This document shows positions 11,420 through 21,360 of a DNA stretch of 64,000 nt, piece by piece. The position numbers were made by a program, and so were the translations under genes. Position 1 is the stretch's first letter. The number at the start of each line of letters is the position of its first letter. Below the pieces are notes generated by a model that saw only the letters and a list, made by a program, of their open reading frames with translations, had not been told where the DNA came from and searched no databases. Source of the stretch: Tulasnella sp. 424. Taxonomy: Eukaryota; Basidiomycota; Agaricomycetes; Cantharellales; Tulasnellaceae. Where the stretch lies: contig WSUB01000065.1 in assembly GCA_019633425.1 (NCBI GenBank), positions 124,001 through 188,000 on the forward strand, given 5' to 3'.

Positions 11420-12848
11420 ATGAGCTGCAACGTACTCTTGGTTGGCTATGGAGCCGTAGGAATCGTCGGTACGCCGTTCCGGCTGGTCGGTGAAGTGTCC
11501 CTCAACTTCGATTAATTGCCCTATAGTCGCCTACGCACTTCAGAAGACAGGAAAGGTCAAAGTTACAGCAGTAGCACGCAGTAACTACCAGACCGTTTGT
11601 GAGTCTTTGAGTGCTTCCAGCGGAGGGGAGGCTTGCGGGTGATAAGACAGTCTACTGACAGCCTGTCCTCAGGTGACGGCAAGATGACTTTGAAAAGCGA
11701 GCAATATGGGGAAATATATGGCCTTAAACCATTCCGAGGTGAGATTGCTGTTGGTTTCGTGGGACAGTCTCAACCGGCTCGGAAACTTGACGATGCGTTT
11801 GCAGTCACCAAGACAGTCGCCGAGGCAGCAGACCAAGCCTACGACTACGTCGTGATAACCACAAAGGCGTTACCCGAATTGTATCCAACATCTGAGCTGG
11901 TTGCGCCGCTCCTGTCTTCGGATTATAAATACCCGCAACCGATATATGTGCTCATGCAGAACGGGCTGGGAGTTGAAAGGGATCTTCACGCAGCCTTGCA
12001 GAAGAAAGAAAGCACTAGATCAGCGAGCATAATTACAGGATCCATCCAAATCATGACCAACATGATCGGAGATACCATCGTCCATGGTGACTTCGTAAGT
12101 CTGAGCCTCGTGTATTGCTATGGACCCCGCAACCTTTGACTTAACCACGTCGTCGGCTAGAGCCGCTTTCTTGGAAACTTTTACCTAGGCGAAGATGGAT
12201 CTCCTACCACCACGGCTGCTCACGAGGAAGGCCTTCACCGATTTGTGGATTTGCTGAACCAAGGTGGTTGCGAAGCAAAGGCGGATCCTTATGTTCAAGC
12301 AGCCAAGTTTAGGAAGAATCTCTGGTAAGCCCAGACAATCAACCTGCAAACCATTTCGATGCGACTTGACACGCCGGAATCAACAGGAACGCGTCATTGT
12401 CAATGTTGAGCTGTCTCACACGAACGCCGGCTTACACTTTCTTCACCGACAAACTTGCTGCCCAAGGTGCTGCCAGCACATTGCATACCATCGTGACGGA
12501 GCTTGTTACTATTGGAAAAGCTCTCGGACACCCATCTGAGTACCTCACCGACCCTACGCAGTTCGTCGAGCATTATCAGAAACATCACCTAGAGGAGACC
12601 ACAGCCCACAAATCAAGCGCGCTCTTGGACGTCGAGGCCGGAAAGCCTTTTGAGCTGGAGGTCATTCTCGGCGAGGTTGTACGACAAGGGAAGAAGCTTA
12701 ATGTTCCTATACCAACGTGAGTGAAGTGGCCAGCTGTGTTCCGTTGTTTATCGACTTGACCTCCATCTGCAATCGCAGGTTGGAGATGATGTACAACACA
12801 CTGAATATCCTACAGCGACAATTCGTCTTGGCGGCTGCAAATAAGTGA
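11420..12848 (+). CDS. Ketopantoate reductase-like (ApbA/PanE) oxidoreductase, copy 1
   Basis: Predicted NADP-dependent reductase of the 2-dehydropantoate 2-reductase superfamily; the true substrate is uncertain because fungal genomes carry many paralogues. The ATG at 11420 begins a Rossmann fold (NVLLVGYGAVGIV, motif GxGxxG). Exons joined in phase give AYALQKTGKVKVTAVARSNY, then DYVVITTKALPELYP and PIYVLMQNGLGVERDL, then the C-terminal helical domain with KFRKNLWNASLSML, and end in a short exon LEMMYNTL...AAANK with TGA at 12848. Five introns. This copy is open throughout, unlike copies 2 and 3, so it is the best candidate for a working gene. Its 3' end faces a tubulin remnant. Confidence 0.8.
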
Positions 12849-12974
12849 TATAGTAGTCCTAGTCGTCTTCCGCTTACGAATGAAGGGGTTATGCTGCAGT
12901 CAAGGTACCCAATCTCGGCTGGTTTTATGACCAGCCCACAGAGCAAAGCGTTAAGATATAAATCAGAGGATACC

Positions 12975-13281
12975 GCGAAGCGGCCAAGTCCTCACGGGCC
13001 TCGGAGAAATCGCCTTCTTCCGTACCCTCTCCGATGTACCAGTGAACGAAAGCACGCTTGGAGTAGAGCAGGTCGAACTTGTGGTCCAAGCAGCTCCATG
13101 CACTTGAGATGGCAGTGGTGTAGGACAGCATGCATAAGCCGCGAGACCTTGGCCAAGTCACCACCAGGAACACAAGCTGGGGTTCGTTGCAGATACCAAG
13201 CTTGAAGCCAGTTGGGCGCCAGTCGACGAATCGGATGGTCCTCTTGGTCTGGATGGTGCTGGCGGCCTGGTTGACGTCCTA
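12975..13281 (-). pseudogene. Alpha-tubulin 3' fragment in unit 1
   Basis: This matches the last exon of the intact alpha-tubulin gene (23045-23460) from around the VNQAVS codons to near FSEAREDLA. It lacks the acidic tail and stop and carries small deletions, for example near the codons for LAKVSR and for NEAPACV, that break the frame. It ends at the unit junction. There is no start and no upstream exons, so it is non-functional. Confidence 0.85.
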
Positions 13282-13450
13282 AGGGATCCAAAATGTGCCG
13301 GCAGTTCTTTAGTTCTAAGACATGTTAATCTCCGTGCTTCGGAGCGTCAGCTACGCCCCAACGGTTCCTCAGAACGAACAAGGTCGTCACTAGGTCCTTC
13401 GTCATATCCAAAATCTGCACCCTGTTGAGGAACGATCAGTTCAGGCAATG

Positions 13451-14000
13451 GAGAATTTCCCGCAGACAAATCACGACAGTTGATACTCAGGTACTCAGGG
13501 TGAACGCGCGCGCAAAGCCACATATGTTGAGATTCGATCAACTCTCATCTTTATAGAAGTTACTGTTAGTAGAATAATCGGAAGCTACTCAGGGTGAACG
13601 CACACGCAGAGCCATACAATTACCTAAATCGGTCACCTTCCCACCGCAAACCCTTATTTGACAAAGCGACAGTCGCTGATACTTGTAAAAATCTGGCAAG
13701 GTCCCCTAACCCCCCTTGCCAGTTGTTTTTGGCCAGTGCCACACTATCTCCGGGGTTCCAGACAATACAATCTTGCCAGTTAACCTCAGAGTTACCTGCC
13801 CAATTTAACACAGCAGTCTTTTTTTTGCATTTGGCGGCGGGATGTAAGGTATGGAGTGTCGCGCGAAATGGCAGTCTCAGTGAGATAGCGATGTATCTAG
13901 GGTCGGTGATTCAAGGGTTTGAACTATCAAGTATCGAGTGTTGCAATTTGTCTGCGGGGAGTCCTTCACTGTTCTTACTCGTTGGCTGGAGCGCTCGGCG
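13451..14000 (+). repeat. Left ~550-bp terminal inverted repeat
   Basis: High similarity, inverted, to 18231-18769. It has its own short inverted ends: CCCGCAGACAAAT near 13460 and ATTTGTCTGCGGGG near 13945-13960, making it MITE-like. The match with the right copy continues about 35 bp past the inner end, through GAGCGCTCGGCG, which argues against two independent MITE insertions. Confidence 0.85.
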
Positions 14001-16640
14001 CCAAATGATAAATTGGCACCCCTAAGGAGCAAAAGTGAAATGCCCACTACTGGATTACCTCGTCCCATTTCTCGCAGACCAGCATTCCTTGAAGGGAGCT
14101 ATTCAATTCAGCTTAATGACGGTGGCGAGTCTTACTTGCGGTAACCGCATTTGCTAGGAGCTTGACGCTTTTGATGACCGAGCGGATGGCGGGGGTTAGC
14201 GAAAGTCCGAAGACGCCGAGGAGTCTTTAATCCAAACCGTATCCTAACCTTACATAACTATTTGTATTCCCCAGACTGGAATAAAGAGAGCGAGCAAGTT
14301 AACCATAAATACATAATTAATCACATTAATCTTATAAGGTAGGGTAATTTGTCGGCAAGGAGTGGACCTTCGATGGAAATCCATCCATCCAGTGTTGCCG
14401 CCGATAGACTCGCGAGCGCGGGAAGCCGGCTGCTCAATCACCCGCCGAACGCTGGCCTCACCAATATTTACATCACAAGAACGCCAGGCCACCCGAAAGC
14501 TCCGGCCGAGGGCGGCAGAAGTCTTGCGTCGGCTGTGATCCATGAACACTACCAGGGGATACCGTCATCCCCGTTTCATTTTCTCATCAGCCGAAAAGCC
14601 TGTAGAGGTGCTCTGCGAGGGAACTCAATGGTTACGAGTAAATTTCAATCGCCACAAGATAGTTGCTCGGCCTTATTGTCAACACTCTAGCAGTCGAGGA
14701 TGTAGTTTTCCGGCTACGACGTCTAATCCTCTTCTTCATCTTCTAACTCTCCTTAGTATACCGTCTAACCCACATTCGAGCCACATTCCCAATACCGAAA
14801 TCACGAGAGGAGCTCCTGACGAGGCTGTCGAATCCGTGAATGCGCGCGAGGCTTTCATCGGAGGAAACTTGGCGATAAAGGGCTATTAGGTATGGTTGTC
14901 GGGAACAAGGACAAGAGGATATCGGGATGGATGGGGATTGGTATCAATGCAATGAAAGGTATTAGAAGAATCTTGCAGCTGCGATCGAGGAACAAAATTA
15001 AGATCCTTAACTCCATGTCGGGCGTACGCTGTCGAAATAAACCTCTTCCCGCCCATGCTCGGACTGATCCCGATGGCGACCGCATTAGGTCGCGTCCTCC
15101 CTAGACCTATCAAACAAATTCTTCAAAAGTGAAAATCCAATCCCAACCTTCATTTGCGAAGTCTTGTTGAAATCCGTTAAGCCTCCGGCACCGAAGAAAC
15201 CAACAATTCGTTATTCTTGCCACGACATGATCCGTGGCGGCTTGAGCCCCTCCCCCCCCCCCCCGGGATTTGCCTTAGCTTTTGTTTTCTATCATCGTCT
15301 TATACCACGACGTTTCAGGTTGTTCGAATAGGACGCGTCGCTCGTTTCTCGCTGTGTTTTGACTACGCGCGCGTGGGAACGGAGGTGATCCGAGAAAGAT
15401 TTAAAAGCGCCAAAAGCGCGCCACGATAGCCTTCAGCCCAAGGGCTGCAAGCCTTCAAGCCTCTAGCGTTTTCGAATCCTTCGCAATTTCCTGCTGTGTT
15501 GGCAATTTCAGGTATGGAGGGTTCGGCACACTCATTTGATCCAAACGGATCCAGATATCATCCATTACTGCTGGCGTTATACGGGCAGATGAATTTGGCC
15601 AGCGCATCCCCGATCCTAAGACTCCACCCATTACCCTCATAGACTTTACAATTAGCGCGTTACGACCTCCGATACGTATAGGGACCGAAACACCGGACAC
15701 AATCTTTTGAACCGAGATCCCCGGGGGGGGGGGAACAACTTGTGCGCGAGGACCTTGAGAGCGTATCGAACAGTCGCTGGAACATACTACTCTGACATAT
15801 TTATCTGAGCTCCGCCTACGATTCTGAGGTCCGCCTACGGTGATTCCGAGCAACTCCCCCGAGCCCGATGCCTCGAGCTCTGGAACATTGAGATTCCACT
15901 TGGCGACCCGGTCCCAATAACGCCGCCACCCTCAGCTTATTGAGACGGGGTTCCCATTATGCTACTAACAGTAACTTCTATAAAAGGAGAATTGATCGAA
16001 TCTCAACATATGTGGCTTTGCGCGCGCGTTCACCCTGAGTACCTGAGTATCAACTGTCGTGATTTGTCTGCGGGAAGTCCTCCGTTATGAAATCGTAGAC
16101 CGCTTTACAGTTTTTTTTTCAGCCCACTCAGCCCATTCCCACAGAGCTTCCTCTGATGCAATGCATAGCCCGGACCCTCAACTTTCCTTATTTGGTCTTC
16201 CGAGGTGGCACGGATACAGGAAAGTGAAGCGTAAAGAAATATCCAAGACAGTCGGCAAATTCGGAATTAGTTGTACCTCCCCCGTTCCGTTTCATGGAGA
16301 TCCAAAAGGGAAAGATCTACAATCGGCATAGGACTCAGGTGGCAACTGATTTTTTTATTGGATGTGATGCCGGACCCTGTTGGGCGCGTACGGATGTGGT
16401 TTGTTCCTCGTTAGCAGGCCCACAGATTGAACTCTCTGTCCGGTGCCTCTGGCCTGCACTTTGAATCGTCTAAGTCACGCAGGAACGACATACATCCAAA
16501 CAAAGTCTGATCAAATTAAATCAAAGATTTGAATTATGGGGGTGTCGTTCCTACTTGGAATCCGTGGGACGGAAGTTGACGGAGCTCACAGCAATATTGA
16601 CCGAAAATGGTTCCAAATGTCTCCAAGCAGTACGTTTCTT
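14001..16640. other. Interior of the composite insertion, no recognised gene
   Basis: I find no credible protein gene. A 132-codon minus-strand frame (15455-15853) starts with a non-ATG codon and has no recognisable family. It contains a 13-base C run at 15252-15264 and an 11-base G run at 15723-15733. The last ~50 bases are the core promoter of the secreted-protein gene. Confidence 0.4.
15951..16083 (-). repeat. Partial third copy of the element end
   Basis: About 133 bp match the outer part of the right terminal repeat (roughly 18638-18770), in the same orientation. The outer terminus CTCC is intact at 16083, followed by GTTATGAAATCG. The inner ~400 bp of the repeat are missing. It may be a remnant of an earlier, shorter element now nested in the block. 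Confidence 0.75.
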
Positions 16641-16641
16641 C

Positions 16642-16647
16642 TATAAA
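16642..16647 (+). promoter_or_regulatory. TATA box of the secreted-protein gene
   Basis: TATAAA about 30 bases before a CT-rich stretch (CTCTCCATCCCCTCTC) that would suit a transcription start, and ~145 bases before the chosen ATG. Confidence 0.5.
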
Positions 16648-16790
16648 TGAAGCCTCTGACTGCACCGAACTTGCTCTCCATCCCCTCTCATCATCCAGTT
16701 CTCTCGTCTAACTCACTCACACTCACTCTCTCCCTCAGCACCACCTGCCTACCCACCACTCGTTTATCGAAGAAATCTATCTTTTTTATC

Positions 16791-17798
16791 ATGATGCTCT
16801 TCCGAAACCTCTTTGCCATCCTCCCCGCCTTCGTCGCTCTTGGCGTCAGCGCTATCGCTATCCCATCGACCCGGCCCACCGAGCTGGTCGAACGCACCCC
16901 TACCATTGACAATATCGTCCCTCGCTGCGACTCTTGCGGGGATAATCCTGGCGTCGGAAACGGAGTCGGCACCGGCATCCACACCTCCATTGACATCGGC
17001 GCCGCCTTGAAGGTGTTCGCGATAGACCACCTGACTTACACCCACAAGGTCGTCGACATCTTCGCTCACATTAATGGAGACGTCAAGGTTACCGCAGACG
17101 TCGTCCTCACCATCGGTGCCAGCCTCAACACTTGGACCGATGCCAAGCGGTTGGAGCTCTGCGCCGCTCTCGACGCGTACATAGCGGGGAAGATTGACAC
17201 CAGCGTCAGCATCTTCGTCAAGGCCGGAATTGATGTCGCCGTGTTCACCAAGGAGCAAGCCGGCTGCCTTAAAGCGTTCATCACTACTTGCGTCGAAACG
17301 GACCTCGACTTGGCTGTAAGGACAGACCTCGACCTCTTCGTTCGCAACTCGATCGTCGTCGCTGGCGCCACATGCACCAACTTGTCCACCCGCGTTCAAG
17401 CTCACCTCTCCGCTTTGATCAAGGTCGTAGCCGCTCTCAAGTTGGACGCCAATATCGCGACCTGTGCTTCCGCCGCTGTCGCGATCAAGCTCGCGATCAA
17501 GGCCTACGTCCAATCTTGCATCGACTCCACCACGAGCCTCCTCGCAGTCACTGTTAAGGCCACCCTCCAAATACTGCTCCTCGTCGTCAACGCCTGGATC
17601 AAGGCCGACTTTGGTGTCCTCACTGGAGCAGCTGTTGGGCTGCTCGGCATCAACCTCAAGACCGTCGCCGATGTCACCATCTGCAAGTCGATTGTCGCTT
17701 TCCTCCTCAGCCTGAGCGCCAAGTTCGACCTCCTCGCTTACCTCAACTTGGACGCGGCTACGTGCTACCAGGTTTTCTCCTCGGTCGTCGCCCACTAA
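16791..17798 (+). CDS. Secreted hydrophobic protein carried by the insertion
   Basis: Intronless, 335 aa. An in-frame ATG also occurs at 16647, but it overlaps the TATA box, whereas the ATG at 16791 directly opens a signal peptide (MMLFRNLFAILPAFVALGVS). After a short pro-like stretch come CDSCG and a long run of amphipathic and hydrophobic helices rich in Val, Ala, Leu and Asp, with about nine cysteines spaced roughly 30-50 residues apart (LCAAL, GCLKAF..TC, CTNLS, TCASA, SCIDS, ICKSI, CYQV). The spacing suggests an internally repeated helical fold tied by disulfides. I do not recognise a named family. Codon use is strongly C-ending (GTC, CTC, GCC), which suggests high expression. It is the only gene in the inserted block. 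Confidence 0.75.
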   Translation: MMLFRNLFAILPAFVALGVSAIAIPSTRPTELVERTPTIDNIVPRCDSCGDNPGVGNGVGTGIHTSIDIGAALKVFAIDHLTYTHKVVDIFAHINGDVKVTADVVLTIGASLNTWTDAKRLELCAALDAYIAGKIDTSVSIFVKAGIDVAVFTKEQAGCLKAFITTCVETDLDLAVRTDLDLFVRNSIVVAGATCTNLSTRVQAHLSALIKVVAALKLDANIATCASAAVAIKLAIKAYVQSCIDSTTSLLAVTVKATLQILLLVVNAWIKADFGVLTGAAVGLLGINLKTVADVTICKSIVAFLLSLSAKFDLLAYLNLDAATCYQVFSSVVAH

Positions 17799-18230
17799 GC
17801 TGAAGAGGGGCGATCCGCATCCGCTCAGTTCTGAAAAATACCGAACTTTGAGTTTCACAGTCGTTCTCATTTTTCCTTTCTAAATTCTATGGGCTTTCGT
17901 GTGGCTTCTTCATTTGATACATTCCTTTCCCTGTTGTCCTCGCTCGCGTCTCTGGGGCCGTTTCATCTATCTTTGTACATATCTTTGGATGTACTGTGTT
18001 TCGGACCTTGTCGAGAATGTAGAATGATCACGGCCTTTTCCCCTGATTTCTGACGACATCCTCGGGAACTCCGGTCATCTCTTTGGACCTGGCTCTCAAA
18101 AACTATATAGTGCGGAGACTAAGCAAGGCAACCAGAAGATGGATGTGATTTCCAATAGCTTGTTGAAAATTCCGAGCCAATAATTCTGTAAGCTAGGCCT
18201 TGCTGTGGATTGTCATTCGCAAGGGTAACC
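17799..18230. other. 3' flank of the secreted-protein gene
   Basis: Presumed 3' UTR and terminator region, then unique sequence up to the right inverted repeat. No gene seen. Confidence 0.4.
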
Positions 18231-18769
18231 GCCGAGCGCTCCAGCCAATGAGTCAGAACAGTGGAGGACTCCCCGCAGACAAATTGCAACACTCGATACT
18301 TGATAGTTCAAACCCTTGGAATCACAGACCTAGGTACATCGCTATCTCACTGAGACTGTCACTCCGCGCGACACTCCCATACCTTACATCCCGCCGCCAA
18401 ATGCAAAGAAAAGATTGCTGTATTAAATTGGACAGGTAATTCTGAGGTTGACTGGCAAGGTGTATTGTCTGAAACCCCAGAGATAGTGTGGCACCGGCCA
18501 AAGGCAACTGGCAAGGAGGGTAGGGTGCCTTGCCAGATTTTTACAAGTATCAGCGACTGTCGCTTTGTCAAATGAGGGTTTTCGGTGGGAAGGTGATTGA
18601 TTTAGGTAATTGTTTGGCTTTGCGCGTGTGAGTAGCTTCCGATTATTGTACTGACAGTAACTTCTATAAAGAGCAAAGCTGATCGAATCTCAACATATGT
18701 GGCTTTGCGCACGCGTTCACCCTGAGTACCTGAGTATCAACTGTCGTGATTTGTCTGCGGGAAGGCCTC
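18231..18769 (-). repeat. Right ~540-bp terminal inverted repeat
   Basis: Inverted copy of 13451-14000 with scattered substitutions and small indels. It ends in GCGGGAAGGCCTCC; host spacer resumes at AATGTTTGTCCG. Confidence 0.85.
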
Positions 18770-18925
18770 CAATGTTTGTCCGTGTGGAGCAGTCGTAAGC
18801 GTCCCGCGGCATGAGCCGGTTCACGCTTCTGCCGGCCAACCCAGACTCCAGAGTCAATAACCGCTACCTATATAGTATCGCCAAGGACTTTTCTCTGTAC
18901 GAAGTACAATAGAGACTCGAACGTC

Positions 18926-20410
18926 ATGACCTGCAACGTACTCTTGGTTGGCTATGGAGCCGTAGGCATCGTCAGTACGTATACGTGCCGGCGCCGTTCT
19001 AGCCTGTCTGTGGAATTTCCTCAACTTCGATAAATTCACGAATTGCCCTATAGTTGCCTACGCACTCCAGAAGACAGGAAAGGTCAACGTTACTGCAGTA
19101 GCACGAAAGTAACTACCGGACCGTTCGTGAGTCCTCGGATGTTTCCAATGGGGAAGGAGGCTTGTGGGCGACCAGACCCTTTCCTGACCACCGGGCTTTA
19201 GGTGACGGCAAGTTGGTCCTGAAAAGCGAGCAATATGGGGATATACATGGACTTAAACCATTCCGAGGTAAGGTTGCTGTTAGCTTGGCGAGACAGTCCC
19301 AATTGGTGAGGAAACTTAGCGATCTGGCCACAGTGACAAGGACGGTCATCGAGGCAGCGGACCAACCCTACGACTACGTCGTGATAACCACCAAAGCCAC
19401 ACCCGATTTATATCCAACATCCGAATTGGTTGCGCCACTCCTCTCTCCAGATTATAGATACCCGCAACCGATATATGTGCTGGTGCAGAACGGACTGGGG
19501 GTTGAAAAGGATCTTCACGCAGCCTTGCAAGAGAGAGAATGGACCAGATCAGCGAGGATCATTACTGGAGCAATCTACATATCGGCAAATAAAATTGGAG
19601 ACACTGTCTTTCATAGCGACCGTGGTGTAAGTCCGAGCATGGTATAATGTTATCAACCCCGCTATCCTTGACTTAGCATTGCTGTAGCTCGACACTCGGA
19701 ACCGCTTTCTTGGAAACTTTTACCGGGGCGAAGATGGATCGCTTGCCACCACTTCTTCCCAGGAAGAAAGCTTCCATCGATTGGTGGACTTGCTGAACCA
19801 GGGTGGGTGCGAAGTAAAGGCGGACCCTCATCCTCAAGCAGCCAAGTTTCGGAAGAATCTCTGGTAAGTCCCGACAATCAACTCCCACAAACTATTTATA
19901 ATTACATACGAGTTAAAAAATAAACACCGACATTAACAGGAACGCGTCGTTGGTGATGCTGAGCTGCCTCACACGGACGCCGTGTCACACTCTCTTCAGC
20001 GACGAACTTGCTTCCCAAGGTGCTACCAGCACATTGCATACCATCGTGACGGAGCTTATTACCATTGGGAAAGCCTCTGGACACCCATCCGAGTATCTCA
20101 CCGACCCTAAACAACTCATCGAATATGGTCGGAAATATCACGAGGGTACCAAGGACTACAAACCGAGCACGCTCTTGGACGTCGAGGCCGGAAGACCTTT
20201 TGAGCTCGAGGTCATTCTCGGCGAGGTTGTACGACAAGGGAAGAGATTTAATCTTCCCATACCAACGTGAGTGCAGGGGCTAGCTGTGTGTGATTCAGTT
20301 TCTATCGATCGAACTCGATCCGCGACCACAGATTGGAGATGATGTACAACACACTGAATATCGTGCAACGACAATTCGTCTTGGCGGCCGCAAAAAAAGT
20401 GATACAGTAG
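18926..20410 (+). pseudogene. Ketopantoate reductase-like, copy 2, frameshifted
   Basis: Same exon plan as copy 1 starting at ATG 18926 (Rossmann motif GYGAVG). Around 19101-19110 the sequence reads GCACGAAAGTAAC where copies 1 and 3 have GC(A/G)CGCAGTAA(C/T), one base longer. This shifts the frame into an immediate TAA after VTAVAR. The rest is well kept (DYVVITTKA, VLVQNGLGVEKDL, LWNASLVMLSCL). The C-terminus is also shifted: an extra A in GCAAAAAAAGTG replaces the usual stop with a slightly later TAG at 20408-20410. Probably non-functional, though recent because most of it is intact. Confidence 0.75.
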
Positions 20411-20646
20411 ACCCAGTCGTCTTCCGTTTACGAAAGAAGGGGTCATGTCTGTAGTCAAGTACCTAATCTCGGCCGATGACCAGCACGCCAGCCTGAGGGA
20501 GTAAAGCGTTTAGATAGAAATTAGAGGATACCTTTGGCCATTGCAATCGAGTGCGCGAGAAGAGAAGGTAGAACAGCCCGAAATAGAGGGTAATGTAACA
20601 AGAAAATCAAGGAAACATCACCCCCGAACCCGAACAACGAGGTTAT

Positions 20647-21006
20647 CTAGTATTCATCTTCGGCCTCACCCTCCTCGTCGACGGAGTTGGTGGCAACATA
20701 CCGTAATTACGCTCTAAACCGGCCAAGTCCTCACGAGCCTCGGAAAATTCGCCTTCTCCCATACCCTCTCCGACGTACCAGTGGACGAAAGCACGGTTGG
20801 AGTAGAGGAGGTCGAACTTGGGCCATGCGCTTGAGATGGCGGTGGTGTTGGACAGCATGCACAAGCTTAAGCTGCGCCAAATCACCGCCCGGAACACAAG
20901 CTGAGGCGTTCGTTGTAGATACCAAACTTGAAGCCAGTTGGGCACCAGTACACGAACTGGACGGCCCTCTTGGTCTTGATGGTGCTGGCGGCGTGGTTGA
21001 CGTCCC
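20647..21006 (-). pseudogene. Alpha-tubulin 3' fragment in unit 2
   Basis: Homologous to the last tubulin exon, here including the acidic tail and stop (TAG at 20649-20647) and ending at the same internal junction as in unit 1 (GACGTCCCAAGGGATCC). Small deletions break the frame, for example a lost stretch at the codons for WSRLDHK. No upstream exons. Confidence 0.85.
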
Positions 21007-21360
21007 AAGGGATCCAAAATGTACCGGCAGTTCTTTAGTTCTAAGCCATGTCAATCTCCGTTATTCGGAGCACCAGCTAAGCCCCACCAGTTACTCAGAA
21101 CCCCGCGGAACAAGGTCGTTTCTAGGTCCCTAGTCATGTCCAAAGGATGCACACTGTTGAGGAACGATCAGTTCTGTCAATGTTTGTCCGTGTAGAGGGG
21201 ACACCAGAGTAAGCGCCCTGCGATTGTCGCGGCCCGCGGCCGGCTTGAGTCGGTTCACTCTTCCGCCAGCCAACCCAGACTCCAGAGTCAATAAACCGCT
21301 ACCTAAACAGTAGCGCCAAGGACTTTTCGCCGTACGAAGTACAATAGAGACTCGAACGCC

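Larger units (their letters stand above)
11120..13298. repeat. Tandem unit 1: spacer, reductase, tubulin 3' fragment
   Basis: First of three direct repeats. Each begins with a spacer opening CGGCAGTTCTT, runs through a reductase gene on +, and ends in the 3' part of alpha-tubulin on -. Unit 2 starts at 13299 and unit 3 at 21025. Unit 1 lacks about 180 bp found in unit 2 just after the reductase, including the tubulin stop region. Confidence 0.85.
13451..18769. mobile_element. Composite insertion bounded by long inverted repeats
   Basis: A 5.3-kb block interrupts the spacer of tandem unit 2. Its two ends are ~540-bp inverted copies of each other. The outermost bases are GGAGAATTTCCCGCAGAC on the left and, read inward from the right, GGAGGCCTTCCCGCAGAC. 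The host spacer reads GGCAAT before and AATGTTTG after the block. The same spacer in unit 3 (about 21171-21190) is uninterrupted and reads TGTCAATGTTTG, so AAT, or CAATG if the ends are trimmed by one base, is duplicated. Inside are one secreted-protein gene and a partial third end. No transposase was recognised, so it would be non-autonomous. Confidence 0.75.

Noticed and set aside
15252..15733. C run (15252-15264) and G run (15723-15733) as a possible long hairpin
   Set aside because: Only the homopolymer runs and CCGGG core match; flanks do not pair convincingly, and homopolymer lengths are unreliable.
15455..15853. 132-codon minus-strand frame in the insertion, considered as a transposase piece
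   Set aside because: No ATG and no transposase motif (no DDE or zinc-finger pattern); I cannot support a call.
16764..17870. 368-codon open frame on the minus strand
   Set aside because: It lies opposite the secreted-protein gene, is very rich in Asp/Glu/Gly, and follows from that gene's strong C-ending codon bias; no ATG-led signal or domain.
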